A DNA stretch of 14,031 bases from an uncultured bacterium (GTDB taxonomy: Bacteria; Patescibacteriota; Minisyncoccia; CAIUEV01), in assembly GCA_903898335.1 (NCBI GenBank), contig CAIUEV010000012.1, forward strand, positions 1 through 14,031, written 5' to 3'. Under the pieces are notes generated by a model, which was given only the letters and a program-made list of their open reading frames with translations, was not told where the DNA came from and made no database searches. The first letter of the stretch is position 1. Each line of letters begins with the position of its first letter. Position numbers and translations under genes: made by a program. Shown here piece after piece: positions 1 to 7,173 of the stretch.

Positions 1-257
1 GCCCCTCTCATCTCACAGGGGGCGCTCATACAAATCACAATTTCCACGTCCGATTTCGGTTCGGTCCTTAAATCTTCATAAAAACTGGCCGTACTGAAAA
101 TTTCGGCCGGACTGCGATCGAAATATTCGGCCAAAAAATAAATCTGCTCTTTGGAAATATGACCAAAAACCCGATTTATCTCCTTCAAAGCCGGCAATAT
201 ATTCTCCGGTGAGGGTGAGAAACCGAGTAAGATCTTTTGAACGGTGGGCGCTTTCAT
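1..257 (-). CDS. NuoE-like [2Fe-2S] thioredoxin-fold subunit (3' end beyond window)
   Basis: Reading the minus strand from ATG at 257 gives 85 codons without a stop up to the window edge, so the C-terminal part is missing. The peptide matches the start of the 24-kDa NADH dehydrogenase subunit family (NuoE, HoxE, HydC): a helical N-terminal part with the pattern NILPALKEINRVFGHIS (residues 19-35), then SPAEIFSTASFYEDLRTEPK (49-68), then a strand with Cys76 and Cys81 in the C-x4-C spacing of the first two [2Fe-2S] ligands. The other two ligands would lie outside the window. Family members pass electrons between NAD(H)-binding flavoprotein subunits and partner dehydrogenases or hydrogenases. The gene starts 7 bp after rpmB and is probably co-transcribed with it. 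No Shine-Dalgarno is visible. Whether it belongs to a complex I remnant, an NAD-linked hydrogenase or a formate dehydrogenase cannot be told without the downstream genes. Confidence 0.8.
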   Translation of the reverse strand, partial: MKAPTVQKILLGFSPSPENILPALKEINRVFGHISKEQIYFLAEYFDRSPAEIFSTASFYEDLRTEPKSDVEIVICMSAPCEMRG

Positions 258-264
258 CTGATTT

Positions 265-447
265 TTATTTTTTTAAGCTTGACTTAAGACACTTGGTGCA
301 AATCTTAACTCTTTTACCGTCAATAACCTTAGACTGTAAATTAACTCGCTGTTTCTTAACGCCCGCTCGATTGTAGTTGCCTCGAAGTTTATTGATAATA
401 CTGGCCTTATGATAACTTCGACCGCAAATTTCGCAAACTCTGCTCAT
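265..447 (-). CDS. rpmB: 50S ribosomal protein L28 (bL28), zinc-ribbon form
   Basis: This 60-residue basic protein starts MSRVCEICGR and carries two CxxC pairs (Cys5/Cys8 and Cys50/Cys53), the arrangement of the zinc-binding form of bL28. The internal pattern with NRAGVKKQRVNLQ and the conserved length agree with the family. It is a structural protein of the large ribosomal subunit near the E site. It lies 27 bp downstream of rpsI and 7 bp upstream of a NuoE-like gene on the same strand. Its position at the end of an L13-S9 operon is not the classical one (often next to rpmG). No Shine-Dalgarno precedes the ATG; the leader is AT-rich. Confidence 0.93.
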   Translation of the reverse strand: MSRVCEICGRSYHKASIINKLRGNYNRAGVKKQRVNLQSKVIDGKRVKICTKCLKSSLKK

Positions 448-474
448 AATTTTGATTTATTACGCTTAATGCTT

Positions 475-927
475 TTAACGCTTCTGCCACTGTGGAGCTC
501 GACGCGCCTTCTTTAGACCCGGCTTCTTTCTTTCCTTCACTCTCGGATCTCGGGTCAAGAATCCGTTTTCTCTCAAAATAGGTCTCAAAGCCCCGTCGAA
601 GGCCACCAAAGCCCTGGCGATTCCGTGTCTTAAAGCTTCAACCTGACCTTTTTTTCCTCCTCCAACCGTCAAAGCGGAAACAGAAAACATATCTTTCTTC
701 GCTGTCACTTTAAAACTGTCTTCCACAATTCTGCGTAGCTCTAAAGTGGGGAAGTATTCTTTATAGTCTTTTCCGTTAACCCAAATAATCGATCGACCAG
801 CTTTATTCTCATAAATACGCACGCGCGCCACCGAAGTCTTGCGACGACCGGTACCGTAAAAGTATTTACCTTTGAAAATAACCTGATCTTTTTTCTCCTT
901 GGAGGTTGTAGCTTCTTTCTGAATCAT
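475..927 (-). CDS. rpsI: 30S ribosomal protein S9 (uS9)
   Basis: The product is 150 residues. The core begins at residues 24-35 with YGTGRRKTSVAR, the family signature, followed by GGGKKGQVEALRHGIARAL (about 89-107). The C-terminal tail ends in GLKKARRAPQWQKR (137-150), the conserved extension that reaches the P-site tRNA. About 20 charged residues precede the usual start, making it longer than the typical 130 residues. The ATG at 927 is the only sensible start and has no Shine-Dalgarno. It follows rplM by 25 bp, the standard L13-S9 pairing. Confidence 0.97.
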   Translation of the reverse strand: MIQKEATTSKEKKDQVIFKGKYFYGTGRRKTSVARVRIYENKAGRSIIWVNGKDYKEYFPTLELRRIVEDSFKVTAKKDMFSVSALTVGGGKKGQVEALRHGIARALVAFDGALRPILRENGFLTRDPRVKERKKPGLKKARRAPQWQKR

Positions 928-952
928 ATTGATTGATAAGTAATTTTATTGA

Positions 953-1402
953 TTAAGCTGCCTGCCCGGCCTTTTTTCTCATTGCTTCGAAAAGTTCTCG
1001 ACCCTCTTTTTCGTCAACATAAATCTTCAAACGATTAAGCTCTCTGGCTCGTAACTTATTCTTTGGCAACATATTGTAAACGGCCTTGCGGATAACTTCG
1101 GTTGGATCCTGATTGTAGGCTTCCATCAAGGTTTTCTCCTTGATGCCGCCCGGATATCCTGAATGGTGATAATAAACTTTCTTTCTCCATTTTTCCGGAT
1201 GACTGGTCTTTAAAAGTGAAGCATTGATAACAATCACAAAATCACCGCAATCACCCTGAGGCGAATAGGTCGGTTTGTGCTTACCTTGCAACAAATTAGC
1301 CACGCTACTGGCAATTCTTCCAAAGTTATCGGTCTTGGCATCAATCAAATGCCAATTCTTCTTATCTTCTAAACTAAAGCTGGTTGATTTTTTTAAGCTC
1401 AC
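953..1402 (-). CDS. rplM: 50S ribosomal protein L13 (uL13)
   Basis: The product is 149 residues, close to the usual 142-150. It shows WHLIDAKTDNFGRIASSVANLL (about 17-38) with the LDA-x-GR-like family start, GDFVIVINA (about 53-61), the KVYYHHSGYPGG block (about 75-86) and AVYNMLPKNKLRARELNRLKIY (about 107-128), all diagnostic of uL13, an early-assembling large-subunit protein. The start is a GTG at 1402; no Shine-Dalgarno precedes it and no in-frame ATG lies before the conserved core. It sits 23 bp after rplQ and 25 bp before rpsI, so the L13-S9 pair is joined to the alpha operon. Confidence 0.97.
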   Translation of the reverse strand: MSLKKSTSFSLEDKKNWHLIDAKTDNFGRIASSVANLLQGKHKPTYSPQGDCGDFVIVINASLLKTSHPEKWRKKVYYHHSGYPGGIKEKTLMEAYNQDPTEVIRKAVYNMLPKNKLRARELNRLKIYVDEKEGRELFEAMRKKAGQAA

Positions 1403-1425
1403 GGTACGACAATTAAAGATTTAAA

Positions 1426-1902
1426 CTATTTCTTCTCTTTGGAAGATTTCTTATCGGTTTTTTGTTCCTCCTCGATTTCCTCTTTTTTCTCCTTTTTAAC
1501 TGGCTTTTTCGCTACATTCTTAGCTTTCTTACCCACTTCAATCTCAAGAGGTTTTTCCACTAACTCGATGAAGGCCATCGGACTGGCATCGGAAATACGC
1601 TGACCGATTTTAATTATACGGGTGTAACCCCCTTTGCGATCGGCAAAAACCGGTCCCCAACTTTCAAAAAGTCGTTTTACGGTTTTCTTAGGAAAGCTTC
1701 CGTTCAAGATGCGCACGTTATTCAAGCTCTTCTCCTTTGATTTGGTAATGACTTTCTCAATAAAAGGCTGAAGCGCTTTCGCCTTCGGAACAGTCGTCTT
1801 TATTCGGCCATATTCAATCAGGGACACCGCCAAACTTTTCAACAAAGCCTTGCGTTGACCGGCTACCCGTCTCAATTGTTTAACTTTTCTTAAATGACGC
1901 AT
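1426..1902 (-). CDS. rplQ: 50S ribosomal protein L17 (bL17) with lysine/glutamate-rich tail
   Basis: Residues 1-116 are a standard bL17: MRHLRKVKQLRRVAGQRKALL at the start, SLIEYGRIKTT (27-37), a central helical part, ADRKGGYTRIIKIG (87-100) and SPMAFIELVE (107-116). bL17 lies near the polypeptide exit tunnel. Residues about 117-158 form a low-complexity tail of Lys and Glu that is probably disordered; bL17 in many bacteria ends near residue 120, so this is an extension. The gene is 48 bp downstream of rpoA, the conserved rpoA-rplQ order. No Shine-Dalgarno is seen before the ATG at 1902. Confidence 0.96.
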   Translation of the reverse strand: MRHLRKVKQLRRVAGQRKALLKSLAVSLIEYGRIKTTVPKAKALQPFIEKVITKSKEKSLNNVRILNGSFPKKTVKRLFESWGPVFADRKGGYTRIIKIGQRISDASPMAFIELVEKPLEIEVGKKAKNVAKKPVKKEKKEEIEEEQKTDKKSSKEKK

Positions 1903-1950
1903 CTTGACTAAAAAATTAAAATCTTAAATTAGGAACTGATAATCGCCTTT

Positions 1951-3006
1951 TTATTTATTCTTCTTTTTGCGATCAAGTTCCTTATCCTCCTCGTTCTCCA
2001 AGACCAAACCGTAGTTGCCTAAAGCTTTCTTGATATCTCGAAGACCTTTCTCACCCATTCCTTCAATCTGAAGAATTTCTTCTTCGGAAAGAACCGCTAA
2101 ATCACCAATGCTCTTGAAATTTTGTTCAATCAAAGAGTTGGAAGTTCTAGCGGGAATCTTCAATTTCTGAATTGGTAATTCTAAAACATTTACTCCATCA
2201 AACTTACCGGCTTTTTTAGTCGGCTTGCCATCTTCTTCCGCTTCAATCTCTTCCGCTACTTCTTCTCCTCCAGCCGTCTCTTCCATTACGATCGGTTTTC
2301 CTTTCTCAACCTCTTTGATATTTTTCAGAGTTGTTAATTGAGAAAATTGGCTGACCAAAGTGGCATTAACCTTCCTCAACGCTTCGTCCGGAGTGATAGT
2401 TCCGTCAGTCTCAACAGTTAAAATCAATTTTTCAAAGTCGGTTCGCTTGCCGACACGCATATTCTCCACTTCGAGATTAACTCGACTGACCGGAGAAAAA
2501 ATCGAATCGATTTCGATAACGCCAATCTCCTTTTCTTTGCGCTCTCTCTCTTCGGACATTTGGTAACCGATTCCCTTCTCAATCGTTAAATCCATTTCAA
2601 AATCGGCCTTTTTATCGGTTAAAGTAGCAATAACTTGGTCCGTGTTTACGACTTCCAAGCTGCTTCCGGTTTTAATATCTTTAGCGGTCACGATTTTCTC
2701 GCCTTTAACGTCAATTTTGGCTTTAAATTCTCCATCCTTATGAGCAATAAAACGAACTTTTTTCAAATTCAGAATAATTTGGATCACATCCTCTATCACA
2801 TAAGGCACAGTGGAGAACTCGTGAGATACGCCTTTAATCTTGATATTGGTAATGGCCGCACCTTCCAAACTGGAAAGCAAAACTCGGCGAATAGCATTTC
2901 CGATAGTAATTCCAAAACCGGGAAAACAGCCTTCTATTTCAAAAACGCCTCTGTCCTTGGTCAATTCTTTGGCTCTTGGAGCTTGGGGCAATGGTATGGT
3001 ATGCAT
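1951..3006 (-). CDS. rpoA: DNA-directed RNA polymerase alpha subunit
   Basis: The 351-residue product has the two-domain layout of bacterial alpha. The N-terminal assembly domain (1 to about 230) contains GFGITIGNAIRRVLLSSLEGAAI (30-52) and the FSTVPYVIEDV block (64-74). A linker at about 232-272 is rich in Glu and Lys and longer than in Escherichia coli. The C-terminal domain (about 273-338) has the helix-hairpin-helix part IEGMGEKGLRDIKKAL. Arg287, Asn290 and Lys320 align by motif with E. coli Arg265, Asn268 and Lys298, which contact UP-element DNA, so upstream-element recognition is probably kept. It is the only gene here with a consensus Shine-Dalgarno. It follows rpsD by 50 bp and precedes rplQ, as in the classical alpha operon. 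Confidence 0.98.
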   Translation of the reverse strand: MHTIPLPQAPRAKELTKDRGVFEIEGCFPGFGITIGNAIRRVLLSSLEGAAITNIKIKGVSHEFSTVPYVIEDVIQIILNLKKVRFIAHKDGEFKAKIDVKGEKIVTAKDIKTGSSLEVVNTDQVIATLTDKKADFEMDLTIEKGIGYQMSEERERKEKEIGVIEIDSIFSPVSRVNLEVENMRVGKRTDFEKLILTVETDGTITPDEALRKVNATLVSQFSQLTTLKNIKEVEKGKPIVMEETAGGEEVAEEIEAEEDGKPTKKAGKFDGVNVLELPIQKLKIPARTSNSLIEQNFKSIGDLAVLSEEEILQIEGMGEKGLRDIKKALGNYGLVLENEEDKELDRKKKNK

Positions 3007-3009
3007 AAT

Positions 3010-3014
3010 CCTCC
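3010..3014 (-). promoter_or_regulatory. Shine-Dalgarno of rpoA
   Basis: On the minus strand AAAAGGAGG lies 3 nt before the rpoA ATG at 3006. It is the only near-consensus ribosome binding site seen before a start in the window, and it confirms the rpoA start. The spacing is short compared with the usual 5-9 nt. Confidence 0.7.
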
Positions 3015-3056
3015 TTTTAAAATTTAATTAGAATTATAAAAACTATAAAGCAAAAA

Positions 3057-3686
3057 TTAACGGGAATAAAATTCCGTCACCGCCTGAGCGTTGGCACCCG
3101 GGTCAACTTCCGCTCTACCCGGCAAAGTCAAGACTTTCCCTTTAAGCTCTTTTGGATTCATTTCCAGCCAAACCGGGAAATTCTCACTCTTCTTTTCCAA
3201 ACGAACTTTCAGCAATTCCATGTAAGCTTTCTTTTCCTTGCTCTCTTTAAAAGAAATCTCGTCTCCGACCTTAACATTGAAGGAAGGAACACTGACTTTC
3301 TTTCCATTCACCGTGAAAAATCCGTGACCGACCAATTGACGAGCCTCTCTGCGAGAAGCGGCAAACCCCAATCGATAGACAATATTGTCCAATCGACCTT
3401 CGAGTTTGGCAATAAGCAAGTCTCCAAAGTTACCTTCCTTGTGAGAAACTTCTTCATAATACTTTCTGAATTGTTTCTCATTCAGGTCGTAAGTCCATTT
3501 GAAAATCTGCTTTTGCGCCAACTGTCGTCCAAATTCCGTAAGCATAGGAGCTTTTTTAGCATGCTGCCCGGGAGCGTAAGGTTTTTTAATCATAGCGCAT
3601 TTGGCCAAAGAGCATCTTTCGCCCTTCAGAAAAAGCTTCTTATTCGCTCTGCGACACAATTTGCATTTAGCTCGTTTTTGATTCAT
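3057..3686 (-). CDS. rpsD: 30S ribosomal protein S4 (uS4), zinc-binding form
   Basis: The 209-residue product has the N-terminal cysteines Cys8-x2-Cys11-x13-Cys25-x4-Cys30, the spacing of the zinc site in Thermus S4, followed by KKPYAPGQHAKK (34-45). The S4 RNA-binding domain is at about 97-160, with RLDNIVYRLGFAASRREARQLV (98-119) and HGFFTVNGKKV (121-131). The end QAVTEFYSR is typical. S4 nucleates small-subunit assembly on 16S rRNA and in many bacteria represses its own operon. The ATG at 3686 was chosen because it aligns with the usual S4 N-terminus. An in-frame TTG at 3740 would add 18 unrelated residues. It is the first gene of the operon; rpsM and rpsK are not upstream, where they normally are. 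Confidence 0.96.
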   Translation of the reverse strand: MNQKRAKCKLCRRANKKLFLKGERCSLAKCAMIKKPYAPGQHAKKAPMLTEFGRQLAQKQIFKWTYDLNEKQFRKYYEEVSHKEGNFGDLLIAKLEGRLDNIVYRLGFAASRREARQLVGHGFFTVNGKKVSVPSFNVKVGDEISFKESKEKKAYMELLKVRLEKKSENFPVWLEMNPKELKGKVLTLPGRAEVDPGANAQAVTEFYSR

Positions 3687-3766
3687 TGTTTCTAAAATAT
3701 CAACAAAATTAATTTGAGAAAACAAAATCCTTCTTCCCAATAAAGCTTGAAGAAGAAACCTGATTC

Positions 3767-3795
3767 AATGTAATGGCTTGTTATATTTCCGTCAA
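3767..3795 (-). promoter_or_regulatory. Putative sigma70 promoter of the rpsD-rpoA operon
   Basis: On the minus strand TTGACG (3795-3790) and TACATT (3772-3767) are separated by 17 bp, matching the consensus at 5/6 and 4/6 positions. Transcription would begin near 3760, giving a leader of about 74 nt before the rpsD ATG. This fits rpsD being the first gene of the operon. It was judged by eye only; AT-rich DNA yields chance matches. Confidence 0.5.
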
Positions 3796-3801
3796 ATATA
3801 A
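3781..3801. repeat. Perfect 8-bp inverted repeat over the rpsD -35 box
   Basis: TTATATTT (3781-3788) and AAATATAA (3794-3801) are perfect inverted copies around the 5-bp spacer CCGTC. The centre covers the -35 hexamer of the putative rpsD promoter, the place expected for a repressor site. The sequence is AT-rich, so chance occurrence is possible. No regulator gene is adjacent. Confidence 0.4.
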
Positions 3802-3833
3802 TTAGCCTTGAAATTAAAAAATAAAAAGCTTTT

Positions 3834-3862
3834 TTGTAAGAAAGCTTAAATTATGCTAAAGT
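3834..3862 (+). promoter_or_regulatory. Possible promoter of the penicillin-binding protein gene
   Basis: TTGTAA (3834-3839) and TAAAGT (3857-3862) have 17-bp spacing, with matches of 4/6 and 4/6. The -35 box lies in the loop side of a small inverted repeat (AAGCTTT at 3826-3832, AAAGCTT at 3841-3847). It sits 37 bp before the GTG start at 3900. The match is weak and by eye; the rest of the 159-bp gap 3741-3899 holds the divergent rpsD promoter and no gene. Confidence 0.3.
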
Positions 3863-3899
3863 AATAAAAATTAAAAATCAAGTTTTAATCCTTTTTCAA

Positions 3900-6158
3900 G
3901 TGGAAAAAAATAAGACAAAAAAAGTTCCGGAAACTGAAAAAAGCGAAAAGAAAGTTTCCTGGAAGAAGAAATTACTGCTGTTTTTTGTTTGGACCGGGGC
4001 TCTTCTGATTTTAGCCGGAGTCGGAGTACTCGCTTATTTCACTAAAGATTTGCCTAATCCGGAGAAGCTTTCCGAGAGAAGAGTGGCCGAATCGACTAAA
4101 ATTCTGGATAGGACCGGCCAAGTGGTACTCTATGAAATTCATGGAGAAGAAAACCGGACCGCCATCGCTTTCGATCAGATGCCGAAATATATCAAAGAAG
4201 CCACTATCGTTGCCGAAGATAGCGATTTTTACAAACACCACGGCTTGGATTTTTTGGCCATCATGCGCGCCGCTTACGAAGACCTAAAAGGCCAATCGAA
4301 GAAACAAGGAGCCTCGACAATAACTCAACAATTGATCAAAAATTCAATTTTGACCTCCCAGAAAAGCTTTACTCGAAAAATCAAGGAGGCGATCCTCTCG
4401 CTTGAATTGGAACAAAAATTCAGCAAAGACGAGATTCTGGAAATGTATTTAAATGAAATACCTTACGGCTCCAATGCCTACGGGATCGAGGCCGCTGCGC
4501 AAACATTTTTCGGTAAAAATGCGGCCAGTCTTAACTTGGCCGAGTGCTCTCTGCTGGCCGCCCTGCCCAAAGCGCCTTCCTACTATTCTCCTTTCGGTGT
4601 CCACACGGAAGATCTTAAGGGTCGGCAGGAATGGATTTTGACTCGAATGGTTGATTTGGGCTATATCAGCGAGCAAGAAGCCAAGGCCGCCAAAGAAGTT
4701 GAAATCCTCAAGAAGATAAAAGTTAGCGGTGCCGCCATTCTGGCTCCTCATTTTGTCATGTATGTCAAGGATTGGCTCACTGAAAAATATGGAGAGGAAG
4801 CTATCCAAAAGGGCGGATTAAAGGTCATTACTTCTCTGGATTTCCAAAAGCAACAATTGGCCGAAGAAATAATCAAAGAAAACGTTGAAAAAAATACTAA
4901 AAATTTCAATTCGACCAATGCCGCTCTGGTTTCAATGGATCCCAAAACCGGTGAAATCTTAGCCATGGTGGGGTCTAAAGACTACTTCGACACCGAAAAC
5001 GACGGTAACGTCAACGTGTCGATCAGGCTGCGTCAGCCGGGATCGTCCTTTAAGCCCTTCGCCTACGCCACCGCCTTCTCCAAAGGCTACATGCCAAGAA
5101 CAATCTTATTCGATGTTAAAACAAATTTTGGCACCGATGACAAAGAATATATTCCTCAAAACTTTAACGGTAAATTCAACGGACCTGTATCCATGCGTGA
5201 AGCCCTGGCCGGATCATTAAATATTCCGGCGGTAAAAACCCTTTACTTGGCGGGAGTTAATGACACTATCGACTTAGCCAAATCAATGGGCATCACGACT
5301 TTAAAGAATAATGCCGACTACGGTCTCGCTTTGGTTTTGGGAGGTGGTGCCGTTACTTTGCTCGAAGAAACGGCCGCTTACGGCGTTTTCGCCAACGACG
5401 GCATGAGAAATGATATTAACGCTGTTTTGAGAATAGAGGACGCCAACGGAGGTGTTGTCTACGAGAAAAAAGACGACACAAAAGCCGTGCAAGCTGTTAA
5501 CCAAGAAGTAGCCAGACTGATAAACGATGTCCTCTCCGACAACAGCGCTCGCTCCAAATATTTCGGCAGTCACAGCGCTCTCTATATTGATGGCTATAAA
5601 GTCGCCGCCAAATCAGGCACAACGCAAGAATTCAGAGACGGCTGGACTGTCGGCTACACTCCAAAAATAGTAACGGGGGTCTGGACCGGTAATAATGACA
5701 ACCGACCGACTCGAATGGGGGAAGGGGTTTACACCGCCGGACCGATTTGGAATGCTTACATGCGTAAAGTTCTTGAGACAACGGAACGCGAGGAATTTCC
5801 AAAAGCCAATGAGGTCGAGAATTCCGACAAAATGATGCTGAACGGTAAATACGAGAACAAGGTCGAGCTCCGAATAGATAAAGAAACCGGCCTCCTGGCG
5901 GAAGACGATTGTCCCGATAAATACACCAAGAAAAAAACTTTTCTTAACGCTCATTCCATCCTTTATTATGTAGACAAAAAAGATCCTCTGGGAACAGAAC
6001 CGAAGAAACCCCAGGACGATCCTCAATACAAAAATTGGGAAGAAGGGGTAAGAAAATGGACTTTCAAGGAAAATGACGGCGAAAGCAAGAAAAAGAAAGA
6101 TAAAGAAGATATAGAAAGCGGAGGCATTCCAACCGGTAAAGCCTGCACCCGAGATTAA
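3900..6158 (+). CDS. Class A penicillin-binding protein (bifunctional transglycosylase/transpeptidase, PBP1A type)
   Basis: This 752-residue enzyme polymerises and crosslinks peptidoglycan at the cytoplasmic membrane. A basic cytoplasmic N-terminus is followed by one membrane anchor (about 25-47). The GT51 transglycosylase domain follows: AEDSDFYKHHG with catalytic Glu106 (105-115), GASTITQQLIKN (137-148), RKIKEAILSLELE (159-171) and EILEMYLNEIPYG (178-190). The transpeptidase domain has all three motifs: S382-S-F-K385, S439-L-N441 and K571-S-G-T574. The C-terminus (about 640-752) is an extra tail rich in Lys, Asp and Pro with Cys671 and Cys748. The start is GTG at 3900, with no Shine-Dalgarno and no better start upstream of the anchor. 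It is divergent from rpsD and 79 bp ahead of a membrane protein gene. Complete motifs imply an active enzyme. Confidence 0.95.
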   Translation: MEKNKTKKVPETEKSEKKVSWKKKLLLFFVWTGALLILAGVGVLAYFTKDLPNPEKLSERRVAESTKILDRTGQVVLYEIHGEENRTAIAFDQMPKYIKEATIVAEDSDFYKHHGLDFLAIMRAAYEDLKGQSKKQGASTITQQLIKNSILTSQKSFTRKIKEAILSLELEQKFSKDEILEMYLNEIPYGSNAYGIEAAAQTFFGKNAASLNLAECSLLAALPKAPSYYSPFGVHTEDLKGRQEWILTRMVDLGYISEQEAKAAKEVEILKKIKVSGAAILAPHFVMYVKDWLTEKYGEEAIQKGGLKVITSLDFQKQQLAEEIIKENVEKNTKNFNSTNAALVSMDPKTGEILAMVGSKDYFDTENDGNVNVSIRLRQPGSSFKPFAYATAFSKGYMPRTILFDVKTNFGTDDKEYIPQNFNGKFNGPVSMREALAGSLNIPAVKTLYLAGVNDTIDLAKSMGITTLKNNADYGLALVLGGGAVTLLEETAAYGVFANDGMRNDINAVLRIEDANGGVVYEKKDDTKAVQAVNQEVARLINDVLSDNSARSKYFGSHSALYIDGYKVAAKSGTTQEFRDGWTVGYTPKIVTGVWTGNNDNRPTRMGEGVYTAGPIWNAYMRKVLETTEREEFPKANEVENSDKMMLNGKYENKVELRIDKETGLLAEDDCPDKYTKKKTFLNAHSILYYVDKKDPLGTEPKKPQDDPQYKNWEEGVRKWTFKENDGESKKKKDKEDIESGGIPTGKACTRD

Positions 6159-6162
6159 AAAA

Positions 6163-6191
6163 TTGGACAAAAAATAAACTCTCAATAAAAT
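6163..6191 (+). promoter_or_regulatory. Possible promoter before the 6238 gene
   Basis: TTGGAC (6163-6168) and TAAAAT (6186-6191) are 17 bp apart; the -10 box matches 5/6, the -35 only 3/6. The site begins 4 bp after the penicillin-binding protein stop codon, in a 79-bp AT-rich gap without an obvious terminator, so it may add to read-through from upstream. Low confidence. Confidence 0.3.
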
Positions 6192-6237
6192 TAATTTAAG
6201 TTCTTAAAACTAGAAATAAAAAAATTAAATTTAAAAA

Positions 6238-7167
6238 ATGATCAAAAAAAACAAAGAAGAATTGGAAGAAAAGCTGATTGAGGAGCTGGAAGATGATTAT
6301 GATGAGAACAAAAGCAACAAAAAGCTACTGGTGATCGGGCTGTCGGTAACGGTAGTTTTAATTATTGTAGCCGTCGTCCTCTCTTTGATGGCCGGAAAAA
6401 AGACCGATAACCAAGTCGGAACCGATTCGGCCGGCAATCAACCGGAGGGAACCATCAACGAAGAAGCCGCCAGTGAAAATAAAATTCAGTATGATGATCG
6501 CTTTAGTCGTGCAGAAGAAACCGAAGTCAGTCAAAAAGCGGGCGAACCAACTAACCAATATCCCCCCAAAACCAGCGGATCGCGCGTGGCCGTTGATGAA
6601 TCGGGTAAAAATATTGAGGATGGACCAATTCAAAAGAGCTTGATTATCGAAAATAGCGAAAATCCTTTTTACGCTCTCAACACAATCGCACCGGAAATCT
6701 ATAATTTGATGGAAATAAACTTTTATTCTTCTCAAAACAAATCAATTACTTTGGCTGAGTTCGCTGAAAGATCCAGAATGGATCTTCCTCAAGAACTGTT
6801 CACCAAACTGGACAGCTTTTATCGAGTTTTTATGTACAGAGCCGAGGGCGAAAAGGGGCCGGGAACCGTCTTGGTTTTTTCAACCGGATTGGAAAAAGCT
6901 AAAGTCGACGAAGCAATGCGAAGCTGGGAAAAAGCGATGACCAACAATTTAAAACCTTTTGTTTTGATAGGAATCAAGAAGGATCTTGTCCAAGCCTCGG
7001 GAAAAACCGAATTCCAGAGCAGTAGTATTTATAGCGGCGGTCGCTATGTAGATTTCTCCGGTGACGGCATAGTTTCTCTCAATTACCTGGTGGAAGGAAA
7101 ATACATCATAATCGGAAACAGTCAAACTTCCTTCGATAAAGTAGTTAGTTTGCTTAAGAAGCAATAA
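6238..7167 (+). CDS. Single-pass membrane protein of unknown function with large external domain
   Basis: I cannot assign a characterised family. The 309-residue protein has a charged N-terminus (1-28, rich in Glu, Lys and Asp), one membrane helix at about 29-51, then a polar linker at about 52-135 rich in Gly, Ser, Asn, Glu and Pro, as in disordered stalks. A folded domain spans about 140-309. Its last part alternates strands and helices, with VLVFSTGLEKAKVDEAMRSWEKAM (211-234) and LNYLVEGKYIIIGNSQTSFDKVVSLL (281-306). By analogy the domain faces outward, since positive residues (KSNKK) precede the helix. Similar anchor-linker-domain proteins are, as I recall, frequent in CPR genomes; this was not verified. 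The next gene begins 6 bp downstream, so the two are probably translated from one message. No Shine-Dalgarno is seen. Confidence 0.75.
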   Translation: MIKKNKEELEEKLIEELEDDYDENKSNKKLLVIGLSVTVVLIIVAVVLSLMAGKKTDNQVGTDSAGNQPEGTINEEAASENKIQYDDRFSRAEETEVSQKAGEPTNQYPPKTSGSRVAVDESGKNIEDGPIQKSLIIENSENPFYALNTIAPEIYNLMEINFYSSQNKSITLAEFAERSRMDLPQELFTKLDSFYRVFMYRAEGEKGPGTVLVFSTGLEKAKVDEAMRSWEKAMTNNLKPFVLIGIKKDLVQASGKTEFQSSSIYSGGRYVDFSGDGIVSLNYLVEGKYIIIGNSQTSFDKVVSLLKKQ

Positions 7168-7173
7168 AAATAA

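Noticed and set aside
2360..3031. Plus-strand open frames opposite rpoA
   Set aside because: They are shadows of a clear rpoA gene, with no family pattern and biased composition.
3687..3740. N-terminal extension of S4 from a TTG at 3740
   Set aside because: The 18 added residues do not match S4, and the zinc-site cysteines align with the family only with the start at 3686.
3687..3760. Structured S4 autoregulatory leader or riboswitch before rpsD
   Set aside because: No recognisable pseudoknot or known aptamer pattern could be found in the AT-rich leader.
5613..6185. 190-codon minus-strand frame opposite the penicillin-binding protein
   Set aside because: It is hydrophobic by frame effect, antisense to the well-conserved transpeptidase domain, and matches no family I know.
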